Shown here: positions 12,641-25,053 of the stretch, one piece after another
How the letters are laid out: every line of letters begins with the position of its first letter
Numbering within the stretch: the stretch's first letter is position 1
Assembly: GCF_905475395.1 (NCBI RefSeq)
Contig: NC_058339.1
Span: 90,654,520 to 90,718,519 of the forward strand
Direction: 5' to 3'
From: Chrysoperla carnea
Taxonomy: Eukaryota; Arthropoda; Insecta; Neuroptera; Chrysopidae
DNA length: 64,000 nt
Translations under genes and position numbers: made by a program
Notes under the pieces: generated by a model
Seen by the model: only the letters and a program-made list of their open reading frames with translations
What the model was told of the DNA's origin: nothing
Database searches by the model: none

Positions 12641-13929
12641 TTTCAGTGTCATGTCCGAATAATACAAACTTGGAATGTGCAATAGTTCTTCAAGGATCGT
12701 CTCTTTCTATACTTTAATTTTCTTTAAATTTCTAAGAAAAGTTAAATTATTTAATAAACTTCTTGCAAATAATCGATTAATTTCAATAAATATCGTAAGG
12801 AAGAATTAATAGGGAAATAATAATGAACTTAATAATAAAACATAAAAATAAATATATCAATTTTTATAATAAAAACTTAATTTTGTTTTCTCTAAATGTT
12901 TCCTAAATATTTTTGAAAGTTGAAAAGTCAGCCGAATCAAACATAGAAAACAAATCAAATTTTATTAACAGAAAATGATTACAATATTTTTTCCTCCAAA
13001 ATAAATAAACCGAGAAAAAAAATGAAAAGAAGATATAACATTATTATTTTTTCTATGCGCTGTTTTTTGATATTGATTAAATATCAAAAAAAAAATATAA
13101 GCTGAAAAAAAAAATTCATACTACAGTTTTGTAATAATAATAATAATAATGAAATAATAATCTGTACAAAAATATCTGTCAAGTTAACAAAAAAGAAAAA
13201 AAATATGTATCTGAAATGTTTGAAGACATCGCGCCACTACCACATTGTAAACGAGTTTTCACTTTGTTTGTCCTCCTAACTTCAATTAGCCTTTTTCCTC
13301 TGAAGATTTAAAAAAGATCGTCCAGATGGCAGGATATATTTGTACCCCCCCCCCCCATTATAAACATTATCATATTATCATTATATCCGGAAATAATTAT
13401 TTTAAATCATAATTTGTGTTAATGAACATATTGCAAAAAAAAAAATTTTCGATTTACTAATAAACAATGTATTTGTTTATAACAATTTTTTAAACAACAG
13501 TTGTAAAAATTTTGAAAAAATTATTTTTATGTAGCTGTTCACTATAAAAAATTAAAACAATTAAAAAATTTAAAAAAAAAATTTTTTTCATTACTTTTTT
13601 TCATTTGTTAATTTTCAAATGTTAATAACAAATTGAAAAATCAAAATTTTTAAATTTTAAAAACGGTAATTTATTTGTAAGCCTAATAAGAATAACTTCA
13701 CGGAGGGAAAACAATTCTGGGGTTTTAATTTAATAATTATCGGAGATTTTATGTTAACATTCTGTATAGAAAAAATTGTTAGTTAACAATTACATAACTA
13801 ATGGAAAAATTGGGAAAAAAATTTTTAAACCATGGATTATTGTTTATTCATGTATCTCAAAACTGCATTAATTTTTTTATTTATTAATATTCATATTTTA
13901 TATGTTTAAATCATTTTTTTTGTTAGTAG
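12641..13929. other. No gene seen
   Basis: Very AT-rich; holds an AAT microsatellite near 13,135 and a homopolymer C run near 13,346. Nothing else is supported. Confidence 0.5.
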
Positions 13930-14475
13930 GTCTCAAAGACAGAACGCGCGCGAGAGCCAAACTTGTCATATTTTGCGCTATTTTCAAGGCTCTGTAAAAA
14001 TTATAAATATTAGAGATACAATTTCGGCAGCAGAAACTTTATTTTAGGAAATTTCTTCATCTTTTTGGATCTTTTTTCGGATTTTGAAAATTTTCAATAT
14101 TTTTTGAGTTATTCAAAAAAAACTGAGCCCCCTATTTTATTTTTCACTTAATTGTTTATAACTTTTGCAATTTTTTTCAGCGCCATTTCGGATTTTTCAG
14201 TAAACTTTCTACATAAAATTACGAATCAAATCGTACATGTTAACTAGACTATATGCAAAATAAGAACTTTTAAAATTTCAAATTAAACAAAGAGTAAGAT
14301 AAAGGCTAGTGGCGTCATTGTCCGATATCACCATTTAATTGAGATACATATAAAACTTTGTTTTGCTTAAATACAGCAATTTTTGAATGCTTAGGTATAA
14401 CTTCTTCGTTTTATAGTCAATTGTAATTTAACTTTCAAATTTTGTCTTGGTATTAAGTCTAGTTTTACATTTGTA
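13930..14475 (+). repeat. Repeat G copy
   Basis: GTGGCGTCATTGTCCGATAT, ATAAAACTTTGTTTTGCTTA and GGTATTAAGTCTAGTTTTAC match 53,180-53,375. The upstream part (GGAAATTTCTTC, CATAACTTTTGCAATTTTTT-type words) also matches 52,350-52,560 at low similarity. Confidence 0.55.
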
Positions 14476-14820
14476 TGCGCAAATTCGACGTCAGGAAGTT
14501 TTTCACCCAACAACGGAAGTGCTTCAAAAAAGCAGCTTCATAGACAACAAATATAGATAAAATATAAAAGTTACGATAACATTAATTGAAGTTTGATTTA
14601 GTTAACTCACAAACGTGTTTATTTGTTCATATAATCGTGGAACACGGAGCTTACCAGCCCAACACCAAAGCTTATAACATAAAGCACAATATTATATAGT
14701 TAGTTTTATATAGGTGGGAAAGCGAGGGTATGAGATTTAGGGTGATGGTGTAGTTAGTTATATATAGGTAGCTAAACCAAAACCATTCAAGTAAAACTAA
14801 ACACCAATGAAAATACTACA

Positions 14821-14851
14821 GGAATGGAAAGGAATGGAATGGAATGGAATC
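14821..14851 (+). repeat. GGAAT pentamer run
   Basis: GGAATGGAAAGGAATGGAAT and two more units; a short satellite-like run. Confidence 0.7.
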
Positions 14852-15689
14852 CCGTTACACAGTTATAGTGGTCCTGTTACAGAGTTGTAAGTTGAACGTA
14901 ACATAACATCAGTCAGTGTTACATTTTATTCGGTTATAAACATGTTTGTAACATATTAAATATTATATTTTATTGACTTAAACTAGCTATAAATCTACAG
15001 CATGTTACAAGATTCGTTGGCTTCTTCCAAATATTTACTACTAAACGGTTATCCAATATTAACAAAATGCAGGGTAAGAACTAAAATTACAAATCAAATC
15101 ATTTATACAAAACTTAACACTTAAAAATTTTAAAATTGTCTTTTATCGTATTTAATATAAAATACAGTATATAGTACTTGTGAGAGTTTGATATTTTCAA
15201 AGAAACTGCCCCCTTTTTTATAAGTTAAGTTAAATTTTATGTAAGAGTTTTTAGCTTATATTATCAACAACAAAAAATCGATTTATACTTAATATTAAAT
15301 TACAGGGTCGATCTTCACCCATTTTAATCATTTTTTTTCCTATAAACGATTCTGGCACGCCTATACCATTATTTTCGTAATTAAATTATCTTTTTTCTGA
15401 TACCAATTTGATTCGATCTTTTAATCGGTTGCGATTGAATTGCATGTTTCTGATGACCGAAATTGCTCCAATATATTCCTGTCTGTATATGGTTTTTTGG
15501 CATATCTGAGTTAAAATTAGTGAAGAAAATGATCTCCAAATTAGAAGAACAAAAAATGTTTGCGATTTTTTTTTAAGGAGGTCATAGTAATTATTTTGTT
15601 TGGAGAAATCGAGAAAATCACAACAAAAATTTTTGGTTCCAAAATTAGATGAAAATTAAAAAATAAGTTTTTTCAGTCACATAAGAAGC

Positions 15690-16161
15690 AACGCCCCTTT
15701 TTGCGCTCTGACGTTCCAGCGTTGCCTTCAGTTGGATTTTCTCTTTTTGATTGGTTGTTTGAAGCATCTTCTGTGTGTTCTAAAAAGTTTTCTATTATTT
15801 GTTACATATCGACGGAAAACTTTGAGTATGCAATCGCAATCTCGAGTGATGATATAATATTTATATCGCGTGCTTCGCCAATTAACCAAGGTAGTTGTAA
15901 AATGATATTGTGATGACGGGTGTGTGTAAAATATATTGAGTTTGCAGTGATATCTTCTTCTTCACCAGAACTACTTATACTAGAGTCATCTTCTTCAATA
16001 ACTGCACTGTCTTCCGAGCAATGAACATTTTCCGCTTCTTCTCTGACAATTATAGCTTCATCGTCATAAAAATCACTTTCACCTGGTTCATCACCGGCCT
16101 CAGTGTCATGGCCATCTTCCAGGATTTCTCTTTAGGCGTCTTCAGTTAGTTTACGAAACAT
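15690..16161 (-). pseudogene. piggyBac-like transposase N-terminal fragment
   Basis: On the minus strand from ATG at 16161: MFRKLTEDA, a stop, then an acidic stretch (EILEDGHDTEAGDEPGESDF, later EEDDSSISSSGEEED) and LQLPWLIGEARDIN..SSLEI followed by a second stop. An acidic N-terminus and the LPG-x-GEAR..I.. LEI segment are typical of piggyBac-family transposases. The DDD catalytic core is absent. Just upstream, GGTTCATTTGGACCCCAAT near 16,230 and GGGTTCCAAATAGACCC near 16,410 may be element-end sequence. It is dead but shows that piggyBac-type elements have been in this genome. Confidence 0.65.
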
Positions 16162-16419
16162 GACTGTTTCTGACTACTGGGAAAAATGAAACTCAAGTTT
16201 GTACACGCAAATGGAATAAAATACGTTCTTGGTATCGGGGGTTCATTTGGACCCCAATCCAGCTGTATCACCGCTTCTAGTAATGTCCAAGCGCCGTACG
16301 TCGGGCACCTGCACCAGTACGTGACGTAATGAGATTACACAGATGCCCGTAACCGTAGTTCCAAAAATATGAGTATAATAGCAGTAAATATGTTCGCTGG
16401 GTTCCAAATAGACCCTACG

Positions 16420-18327
16420 ATTCCAGTAAAAGTTTAAATTTGACTCAAACTATATTTTTGATTTAATTTTGTATACATTATATTTGCGAAATATGACCTA
16501 TTGAACTACGTGTAATCTAAGTATCCGTTACCTTTGCCAAAAATTTTTGTTACATCCAATAGAATAACGATAAGTAATAATAAACTTAGATAGCACGTAT
16601 TTAACAGATCGTTCTGTCTACGTACGATTCGACCGGTGATCCTTCAAACATAAAGAAAAAGAACTATGTGAGAAGTTTTTCACATACCTACTACATAGAT
16701 ACATTTTTCTAAAATGGAAAGAAAATACAACTGAAAAAGATGAAAAGTACATGAAGAAGAGAAAAAAGAAAAATTTCTTCTTAGTATCTCTGGGTATAGT
16801 GTTTATTATTTTTTTTGAAGAAATAAAGCATCACAAAAATTTATTCGTATAAAAATATAATAAATAAAATAAGAAACGTTTTTAAAAAGATTACTCACCT
16901 TCCTGTAAAATGCCACTAGGGTAGTTTTAGAAAAATAATACCGATGAAGTAAAAAAGTATAATGTATTAAAGGGTTCCGTATTGAATATTAGTGGTTCAG
17001 ATTTAAAAGAAAGGCTGTTATTAGTCTTTCGGAATAGAATCTTCACAAATAGACTGAAAATAAGACATCAGATTGACGAGTTCATTTCTCGAGTTTTTCA
17101 GTTAGTCTTTTTCCAGGCCCCTGATCTTAATTATTAGCTATTCACAGGTCTTATGCTCATAATAATAAATCAAGTATTAGAAAAAAAAAATAAAAACCTA
17201 TTTTTTTTCACTAAATTTTCAAAAAAAAGGAACATAATACACAGCAAAAAAAATAAACAAAAATTAATGATTTAAAATCTACAGACTATTGATCCAGCAG
17301 GAAGGATCGTATCAACAATATTGACCTAACAAGCCAGAAAACTCTTTTTGAATAAGTGAACAATTTAAGAACAATATCAATATAATCATAACCATATTCA
17401 TTAATTAAACTATAAATATTTATTGAATTAATTCTTCTTAATATTACAATTCACGATGTTATATAGAAAATAAATATACTTATAGGTAATAATGCTTTCA
17501 ATAAAAATTATAATGTGAAGTTCGAAAAAATGATAAAATTTGAAAGGTTTTATCTTGGAAACTATTGGGTCTACAAAGACAGATATAGTCTGATATTGTA
17601 GCAAATTTAGTCTTCTTTAAAATCGCCCCGAAAAGGTACTATCAAAAATAGTCCTTTAGGGTTATAATCACAAAAATCTAAAAAAAAAACCGAATATTTC
17701 ACGGTTTTTTCGAAAGTAATTTTCCAAGCATCATGCAGAGTTAAAATCCCTTGCAAATAGCCTGACTTATTTATTTTCTTCATTTTTCAATATTATGTTT
17801 ACTTTTAAAAAAAATCACAAAGTTACCTCAAAGATATTTTTTTCAACAAAAAATTTTATATGTTTGATAATATAGGAGTTCTACAGATACCGCTAACCTC
17901 AGATTTTGCATTTTTGTATTAGGATATTATGGGAAAGGTATCCGACAATTTTATGTATGCCCCAAACACCTACCTAAAAATGTCTACCAGCTCTCGGGCT
18001 AAAACGTCATTGTCATATGTTACAAATGGAATTAAATAATGATTTAATTTTCAATAAATTGAGTCACAAAGAACGAAGCAATAGTGCTGCATTGTTAATT
18101 GTGAACATACACCCAGTAATAATCTAGAATTAGAATAGCTATTTCACCATTTTCCTGAATATTTTTATGAATTAGAGAAAAAAACAAAAGAACTGATTAC
18201 AAAATAAAACACGAGAAGGCGTTCTACTTTACTAGCGCATAAATTGACATTTCTATTTTTATGTTGTTTTTTTTTTTCATTTAAATCTTTAAATACACTT
18301 TGTGATATAATAATAATAATCATTACA
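16420..18327. other. No gene seen
   Basis: AT-rich sequence without recognisable elements; repeated poly(A) and poly(T) stretches only. Confidence 0.5.
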
Positions 18328-18776
18328 TATTATAAAACAAAGTCGCTTTTTCTGTCCCTATGTCCCTATGTCCCTATGTACGCTTAAATCTTTGAAACTA
18401 CGCAACGGATTTTGATGCGGTTTTTTTTAATAGATAGACATCCATATTATAGTAGAGTAAGGGGTTGAAATAGGGGTTGAAAGGGATATGCTTCAAAAAC
18501 TAAAAAAGTTGTGCATCGATTAAGCTAAAATATTGACACGATATACAACCAGCTTCAAAAATCTATTGTTTTTATCTACTTTTAACCTTCGGAGGGTAGA
18601 AAGGTATAGCGAGAAGGTGGGAAGGAATTATCGAATATTTACAAATATACCTAAGTGGGGTATCAAATAAAAGAGCATGACGTGTACATTACAAAACTGT
18701 TATCCCACGCAAGGAAATGTGGAGGGAGGGGTGCAAGTGGGGATGTTGCCCAGCAAAGCGGGTAGTTCACAGCTAG
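18328..18776 (+). mobile_element. Helitron-like non-autonomous copy
   Basis: Starts TATTATAAAACAAAGTCGCT, has three CCCTATGT units near 18355, the block CTACGCAACGGATTTTGATG, and the 3' end TTGCCCAGCAAAGCGGGTAG..CACAGCTAG. The GC-rich hairpin about 10 bases before the CTAG terminus fits Helitrons. No coding capacity. Confidence 0.75.
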
Positions 18777-20802
18777 TATATTATATAAGAAATAAGCATT
18801 ACAAATGGTGTATAGGACAGGTCATCAGATCAACAACTCTCCCCCATTACTTCCACTCCTATATTAGCCCTACCCTCACACTATATATTTATGCATACAT
18901 AGTACTTATAGTCAGACAAACAGATAGACTGTGTAAGTACAATGATGTATTTTGTTAGTAATATGGATAGTTAAAGAGTATCAAACACAAACTGGTTTAG
19001 AAGAGGACTAGTCACAAACGGTTTGTGACTGACTATAATGTTTGTGACTACATATATATGTACATTCATTTCCCTATACTGTTTGATATTCTACAGATAT
19101 GACATATTCAAATATATTCTAACCATTCTCAAGTGTCATATACACAATTTATAACATACAAGTATATTATAATACGTCAAGGGATAACCTGTTGAAAGTC
19201 ATGATCACAGTAGTGTCCTTAAGTTACTGACTGCGTAGATGACATTCAAATGCCTAGGCTGGTTTGCGAATACGTGGCTGTCGCGACAAGTGAAATGACA
19301 ATAAAAGGAAGAAGAAAAACGAGCAATTTTCGAATTATTCGACCTTCTAGCTGAGATATCAAAAAGATTTTTTCTATAAATTATTATGTATATTATCTAT
19401 GTTAAAACAGGCTATCGTTTCATTAGAATCCCTTCCAAAACGCTTTCTTTAAATACCTTTCACAATAATAAACGTTTGCTTAATAGTTTGTCTTGCCTTA
19501 AAATATGTAAAAATACTAAACGACATTTATCAGTTTTGTATCTTTATCAACAAAGATCGTTAAATCGTTTTTCCATGTAAACGTGTAACACCCCCGGAAT
19601 AAAATCTAGTGACCGAATGATTTCGTTACGTTTTTGGTACGAAACCTTTTCTGCGTACCTTTCACTTTTTGATAATGCGTGTGTATAACTTGTATACTTG
19701 TGTGCGGTCCACAAAGAATCAATGGTTAGAAACTGACAATAGCCTGACGGATACAGTACATAACGTAGTTGTAACCCACAAATATAGAGTGATTACATTA
19801 GTTTCAGCCAACATACATCATACGTCTTCCGGTTTTTCCGATTTACCAAATATAAATTATACTACATAGTACGAATAACAGGCAAAGCATCTATTGGTTA
19901 AAACTGACATTAACCTCCACTGTCCTCCACTGACGGACACAGCACACTATACAACACTTAAGAAGTAAATTCCTGTCGTCATTATTTTGAAAAGTTGAGA
20001 TAGTATAAAATATCTATTTGCGAAAAAAGATTAATTTATTCAGATAAGATATTTTTCTAGATATTAGGAGAGCTAGGATACAGCACATCGGACACGCAAT
20101 AAAATGGTACATATCATGATGTGTCGTTCATATGTACAAGCATATATTTGTACATGCTTCATTTATACTACAATTTATCTGACTTCCTCTTTTTTTGGTT
20201 TTTTTTTTCTGTTTGTGATAAAAAGATGACATCTTTTTATTATTCTAACAAAAATTATATTGGGTGAAATTTGTATGTTAGAAAAAATTGTTTAAGGAAC
20301 TGAATAAAAATGGAATTTGGAAAATTTGACCAATAGTTCTAGTTATTTTAGTCTTCTAGGTTTTCTAGTGCGTACAAAAGATCCAAAAACTTCGTAGTAT
20401 GTACAAAGCAAATTCTGTTCGCTAACGTAAAAAATTGTGATAGTTGTTAATTTGAGTGTGGTCAAAGAGAATCGGACACCTGTAAGTTCTTATGTTTCCA
20501 AAAATGTATAGGATTTACAACTGAACAAATAAAATTAGCAAATTTGCATTGATGGGACGCGCCGTTAAATTATCGTGAGAATCTCGTTCATCCAATAATT
20601 TTCAGGAATCACCCTGTATATTCTTAACTTCTGAATAAATATAATGTAAGTTTCTTTCTTATACACCAAACACCTCACAGAGAAAATCGATCAAGTGCGA
20701 GTTTACCTAATATTTTAAAGGTTCTACATCATTAATGGTATTTGACTATTAAACTAAACTATCAATTAACTTCTTATATTCGATATGCAAATCTATAAAA
20801 AT
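18777..20802. other. No gene seen; one short palindrome
   Basis: AGTCACAAAC and GTTTGTGACT face each other around one base at 19010-19030. Several open frames of 60-70 codons lack any domain. Confidence 0.5.
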
Positions 20803-21440
20803 AACAAGTGAAAACAAACAATTGACTGAGTTAATTGTTGAAATACCATGTATAGGCAGTGTTGATAACTCTGTCACATTTCACATACATACATATCTGA
20901 CATATTTAACTGATATTCTCATATAATGCGCAAGTGTTGATGCGCAATCGTTTGTTTTTTTGACGTCACGTAAATAACAAAAGATATTCACTTTGATATT
21001 CCTATATTAATACATACTATACAATTTGCACCTAATTAACGCCCTCGTGGGTAAACAGTGATGTTTACAAAAAAATGTTTCAAACAAAAGTTTTTTATTT
21101 TTTTATAAGCAACATTTTTTACATTTAATCTTTTGTTCTATCTCTAACGGTTTACAAGACCCAATTGACCTATGATGACCATTTACGAACTTGACCTGAC
21201 TTTTTACGTCCTGAGTACGCTGTAAAAATTTCAGATCGATATCTTTTTTCGTTTTTGAGTTATCGTGTCCACAGACGGACGGACGGACGGACGGACGGAC
21301 GGACAACCGGAAATGGACTAATTAGGTGATTCTATGAACACCTATGACAAAATTTTTTTCCTAGCATCATTATTTTTAAGCGTTACAAACTTGGGACTAA
21401 ACTTAATATACTATGTATATTTCATATATGCATGGTATAA
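20803..21440 (-). repeat. R550 copy
   Basis: Minus-oriented full copy with a long GGAC array (about 21275-21304) and the terminus AACAAGTGAAAACAAACAAT. The 67-codon open frame inside it is just the repeat translated. Confidence 0.85.
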
Positions 21441-21982
21441 AAATAACTCCTGTAATTTAGTGAATTATGAAAAAGAGTAACTAGCTTCTATATTACCTGT
21501 ATTAAAGGCAGGTAGATTAACATCCCAGTGGTTCTAAGATGATTTCCATTTCTTAAGTTTATGGTGCTGAACCATATAAACTACAATTCTTTATGCATTT
21601 ATGTATGACACGTTCATGTTTGTATGCATGTATGATCTTATTTTTTTAGTAAACACAATGTATACTTGTAATATTTTTATATTATTTGATATAATATTTA
21701 TTTATACATAAAAACATTACTAAGTTTTTAGTTTTGATAAAGTATTTTATCTAAAAGACTTTGTATAATGTCTATTGTAGTGTGCATGAGCGAAAAAAAA
21801 AAATTATAAATTTATCGACTGCGAAATAGTAATAAACATTAAAGCTGGACAGTTTTAGAAATAAATAAATGTATTTATTCATTTGTATTAAAAAAGATAT
21901 TAACATAATCTATTAGACAATAAATACAGTGTGTTCCAGGGGTGCTTAGTCATCCTTGAATGAGAACTTTTTTCTATAGTAA

Positions 21983-22600
21983 ATTATGATTCAAATTGAC
22001 CTAAATTGAGTAGGAATCATACATGTTTGATCAAAATTGGATAAAATTTGGATGTGATAGAACAATATTAAATATGTATAATTTTGATGACGTCATTAAG
22101 TTCAAAAAATACTTTTTTTTTCATAATATAGGCAATATTGGGTCATACTTTTCATTTATGATGTTATTTTTTCGCTACCATTCACCATTGTGATTAATTC
22201 CGGGACCAGGACTCCACAATCTTGATACATATTATAGCTAGATTAATCTTGACCACAAATTTGAAAATTATAACCCAAGTTTAGTAGGATTCCATACTTG
22301 ATTGATCAAAATTGGATAAAACTTGGATGTGAACAAAATTAAATAATATGATTTTGATGACGTCTTTAAGATCAAAAAATTTTTTATAACATGGACAAAT
22401 TTGATCCGATCTTGAATTTTTTTGGAAAATCAAAGTTTTCAACTTTGATGTTAGTTTTTCGCTATCATTCACCATTGTACTTAATACCGGAACCAGGACT
22501 CCACATTCTTGAAAACTATTATAGCTAGGTTTGTTTTGAACACAAATTTGAAAAGTATGACCCAAATTTAGTGATCGAAATTGGATAAAATTTCGACCTT
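21983..22600 (+). repeat. Tandem duplication, about 270-base unit
   Basis: GATCAAAATTGGATAAAA begins at 22029, 22304 and (as GATCGAAATTGGATAAAA) 22573. CATTCACCATTGT and CAGGACTCCACA recur in step. The 94-codon minus-strand frame here is a shadow. Confidence 0.75.
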
Positions 22601-23384
22601 ATACCGTTTTTTAGACGCCATGACAAATCATCATGTATTCATCTTTGTGGACAATTCTAGTTTTTACTCGATATAAAAAAATATAATTTTATGTTGACTG
22701 ATCTTTTGCTTGATTTTGGGGTCATTCAATGATCCCAAATGGTATTTTTCAGACTTTGTTTTCTGTAAATTTACTAAATGCCGTGTATTTTGTCAATTGT
22801 AAAAATCTTTTTCATTTTCTAATTCTAAAAGAATGTATATAAAAATGGTTTTTCATTATTTGTAATCAATCATTTAGAAAACAGAACATTATAAGCAAGA
22901 GTGACTTCTTCACTTTGTTTGACAAATGTTTAATGATCTTACAAAGTGCTTACATAATGGCATCACGCCAATTTTTGATCACTTTTTAAATGTATATTGT
23001 ATGATATCATTTATATGTAATTCGTAATGGATTCTTTTTCTTACAGATGTTTTTTGGTGAAAACACTAGCTCAATTGTCACTAGAAAAGCTGACTAATTC
23101 ATTTTATATTTCACCAAGATAGAAACTAACATTTTCTGTTAATTGTTTAAATTATTTATATATATACTGAACGTTACGTTATATATACTGAAATTACTGA
23201 AATTTTTACAAAATTTTTTCAAACGCTGAAAAATCGACTCATTATAGCGATACTAATACAAAGTTTGATAAAATAGAATGCGTTGTTCAATATTCTATGA
23301 CAATTGAATGTTCGTTCCATGATGATTTTCTCAATACCAGATACATCGTGTAATCTAGTGAAGTGTATATTTCATAAAATGAAA

Positions 23385-23545
23385 TAATTAGTCCATTTCC
23401 GCTTGTTCATCCGGTTATCTGTCCGTCTGTTCGTCTGCTCGTCTGTCTGTCTATCTGTCAATCTGTCTATCTATCTGTCGGCATATCTGTCGTTATATCT
23501 GTCTCTCTGTCTGTCTATTTGTATCTGTCTGTCTATATTAATGGG
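23385..23545 (+). repeat. R550 fragment expanded into a CTGT microsatellite
   Basis: AATTAGTCCATTTCCGCTTG, as in R550, leads into an expanded degenerate CTGT/CTAT/CCGT tract of about 130 bases, where the family normally has a few CCGT units. Confidence 0.65.
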
Positions 23546-23729
23546 AGTGCAGAATTGATCACATTGTCGTCGCTTGGATAAGAACGAAGTAACCGACGCC
23601 ACCCTCATCAAAATGTAATTGTAAATATGTTTGTAATTAAATAAATAAAGATTAACAAATAATGATGTGAGTGGCCTCTGTTATAGGCGTATATGTCAGA
23701 GAAACGGAGGTTAAACCCCATTATTATTA

Positions 23730-23895
23730 TTATATAAGTGAGGAAGTGAAAAGAAAGATACTCTTATTACTTTGTGTGTAAGAGTGGCCATCTTTACTTA
23801 CATGATGTAAATAACGATTCCGTTATTTACATCATTCCACTGTCTATACATGGTATTTCCACAATTAACTCAAATGTTGGTTTTCACTGGTTTAG
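23730..23895 (+). repeat. R550 3' fragment
   Basis: The right end only (CACTGTCTATACATGGTATT and a diverged terminus TTGGTTTTCACTGGTTTA), preceded by GTAAGAGTGGCCATCTTTAC, which recurs in the copy at 39,748. It includes a perfect 15-base stem at 23802-23835. Confidence 0.65.
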
Positions 23896-24560
23896 TATTA
23901 AAAGCAATAAAAATGCGAAATCTATTACAATTATTATTATTATTATTATTGTCTATATGTTTGTCTGTTATTTTATTTGTCCCATAACGGACATTTAGAT
24001 TAGATTGTTTTAGAAGAGTTCTTGTACTTCTACAGCGTAGAATGTTTGTAGTATAGTAGTTGTGTTGTGAAACACAATTCGATTAAAACTGTTTCACATA
24101 AAATATATACAAAATAATATCATGCGAGGCGTTCAGTAGAATATATCTTGCCTTTTTTTACATATTTGCAAAAATTCTTAATTACATTAAAAATCAGCTC
24201 CCGAGGAACGTTAATTTTACATCAAATGTCAAAAAATTTACATAAATATGATATTCTTAAGGATGTACGAGCACCAAGGCTATTTTAAATAAAATTGTTT
24301 TTTTTAATCAATATCCTTACCATTTTCTAGTTTTATTAAACACATGCCAAAATACACGCCTATCCAAAGATAGCAAATGACAATAAGTAGACGGATAGAT
24401 CAAGACATGTCTTTCAAAAGGTTTTCTTCTCAGGTGAACTTTACCACACTCCCTAAAAACTTGTTTAATCATATATCCGTAGAAATATTTGTTCAGAAAC
24501 ACATCAGCTGTGTTTTCATTAAAATTCAAGCAATTTGACACAACGGCTTTTTCTATTTAA

Positions 24561-25053
24561 TTTATAAATAGTGAGGAGCAAAATAAGTCACGGGCTTGCA
24601 GTCTTGGTCTTATAAATTTTTCAACACCTAGACTTACACCAATATAGTACCATTTCGACAAGACCAATGCCGAGACCCTATCCATATGAATTAAGATCAA
24701 GACCAAGACCTAATTCGACCAAGACCTAGCTCTGTAAGACAAAGACTTATTTGTGCAAGACCAAGGCTCATAGCAAGACTTTAACAAAACTTATTTTTAA
24801 AATTATTCATAAACCCTCTAAAGAATTTTTCAATTTCGCCTTAAAAGTTCAAAACATGGTTGATGCAATATCAAAAACAAGACTCGATTGACCAAGACCA
24901 ACACTGAGGTTACCTTTGCAAGACTAAGACCTAGATTCAACTACGCAAGACCAAGACTCGATTCTGCAAGATTCAAACGTCAAGATTAAGACTAAGACCG
25001 AAATAACTACAATCCTGGTCTTGATTTTAGTCTTGCTCTTTACTATTTATAAA
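24561..25053. repeat. CAAGACC-rich foldback element
   Basis: Ends are inverted: TTTATAAATAGT followed by GAGGAGCAA at 24561, mirrored at 25033-25053 (19 of 21 bases agree). The interior is dozens of degenerate CAAGAC, AAGACC and GACTAAGACC words. Confidence 0.6.

Noticed and set aside
22281..22565. 94-codon minus-strand open frame
   Set aside because: Lies inside the 270-base tandem duplication, with no domain and no equivalent frame in the sister unit.
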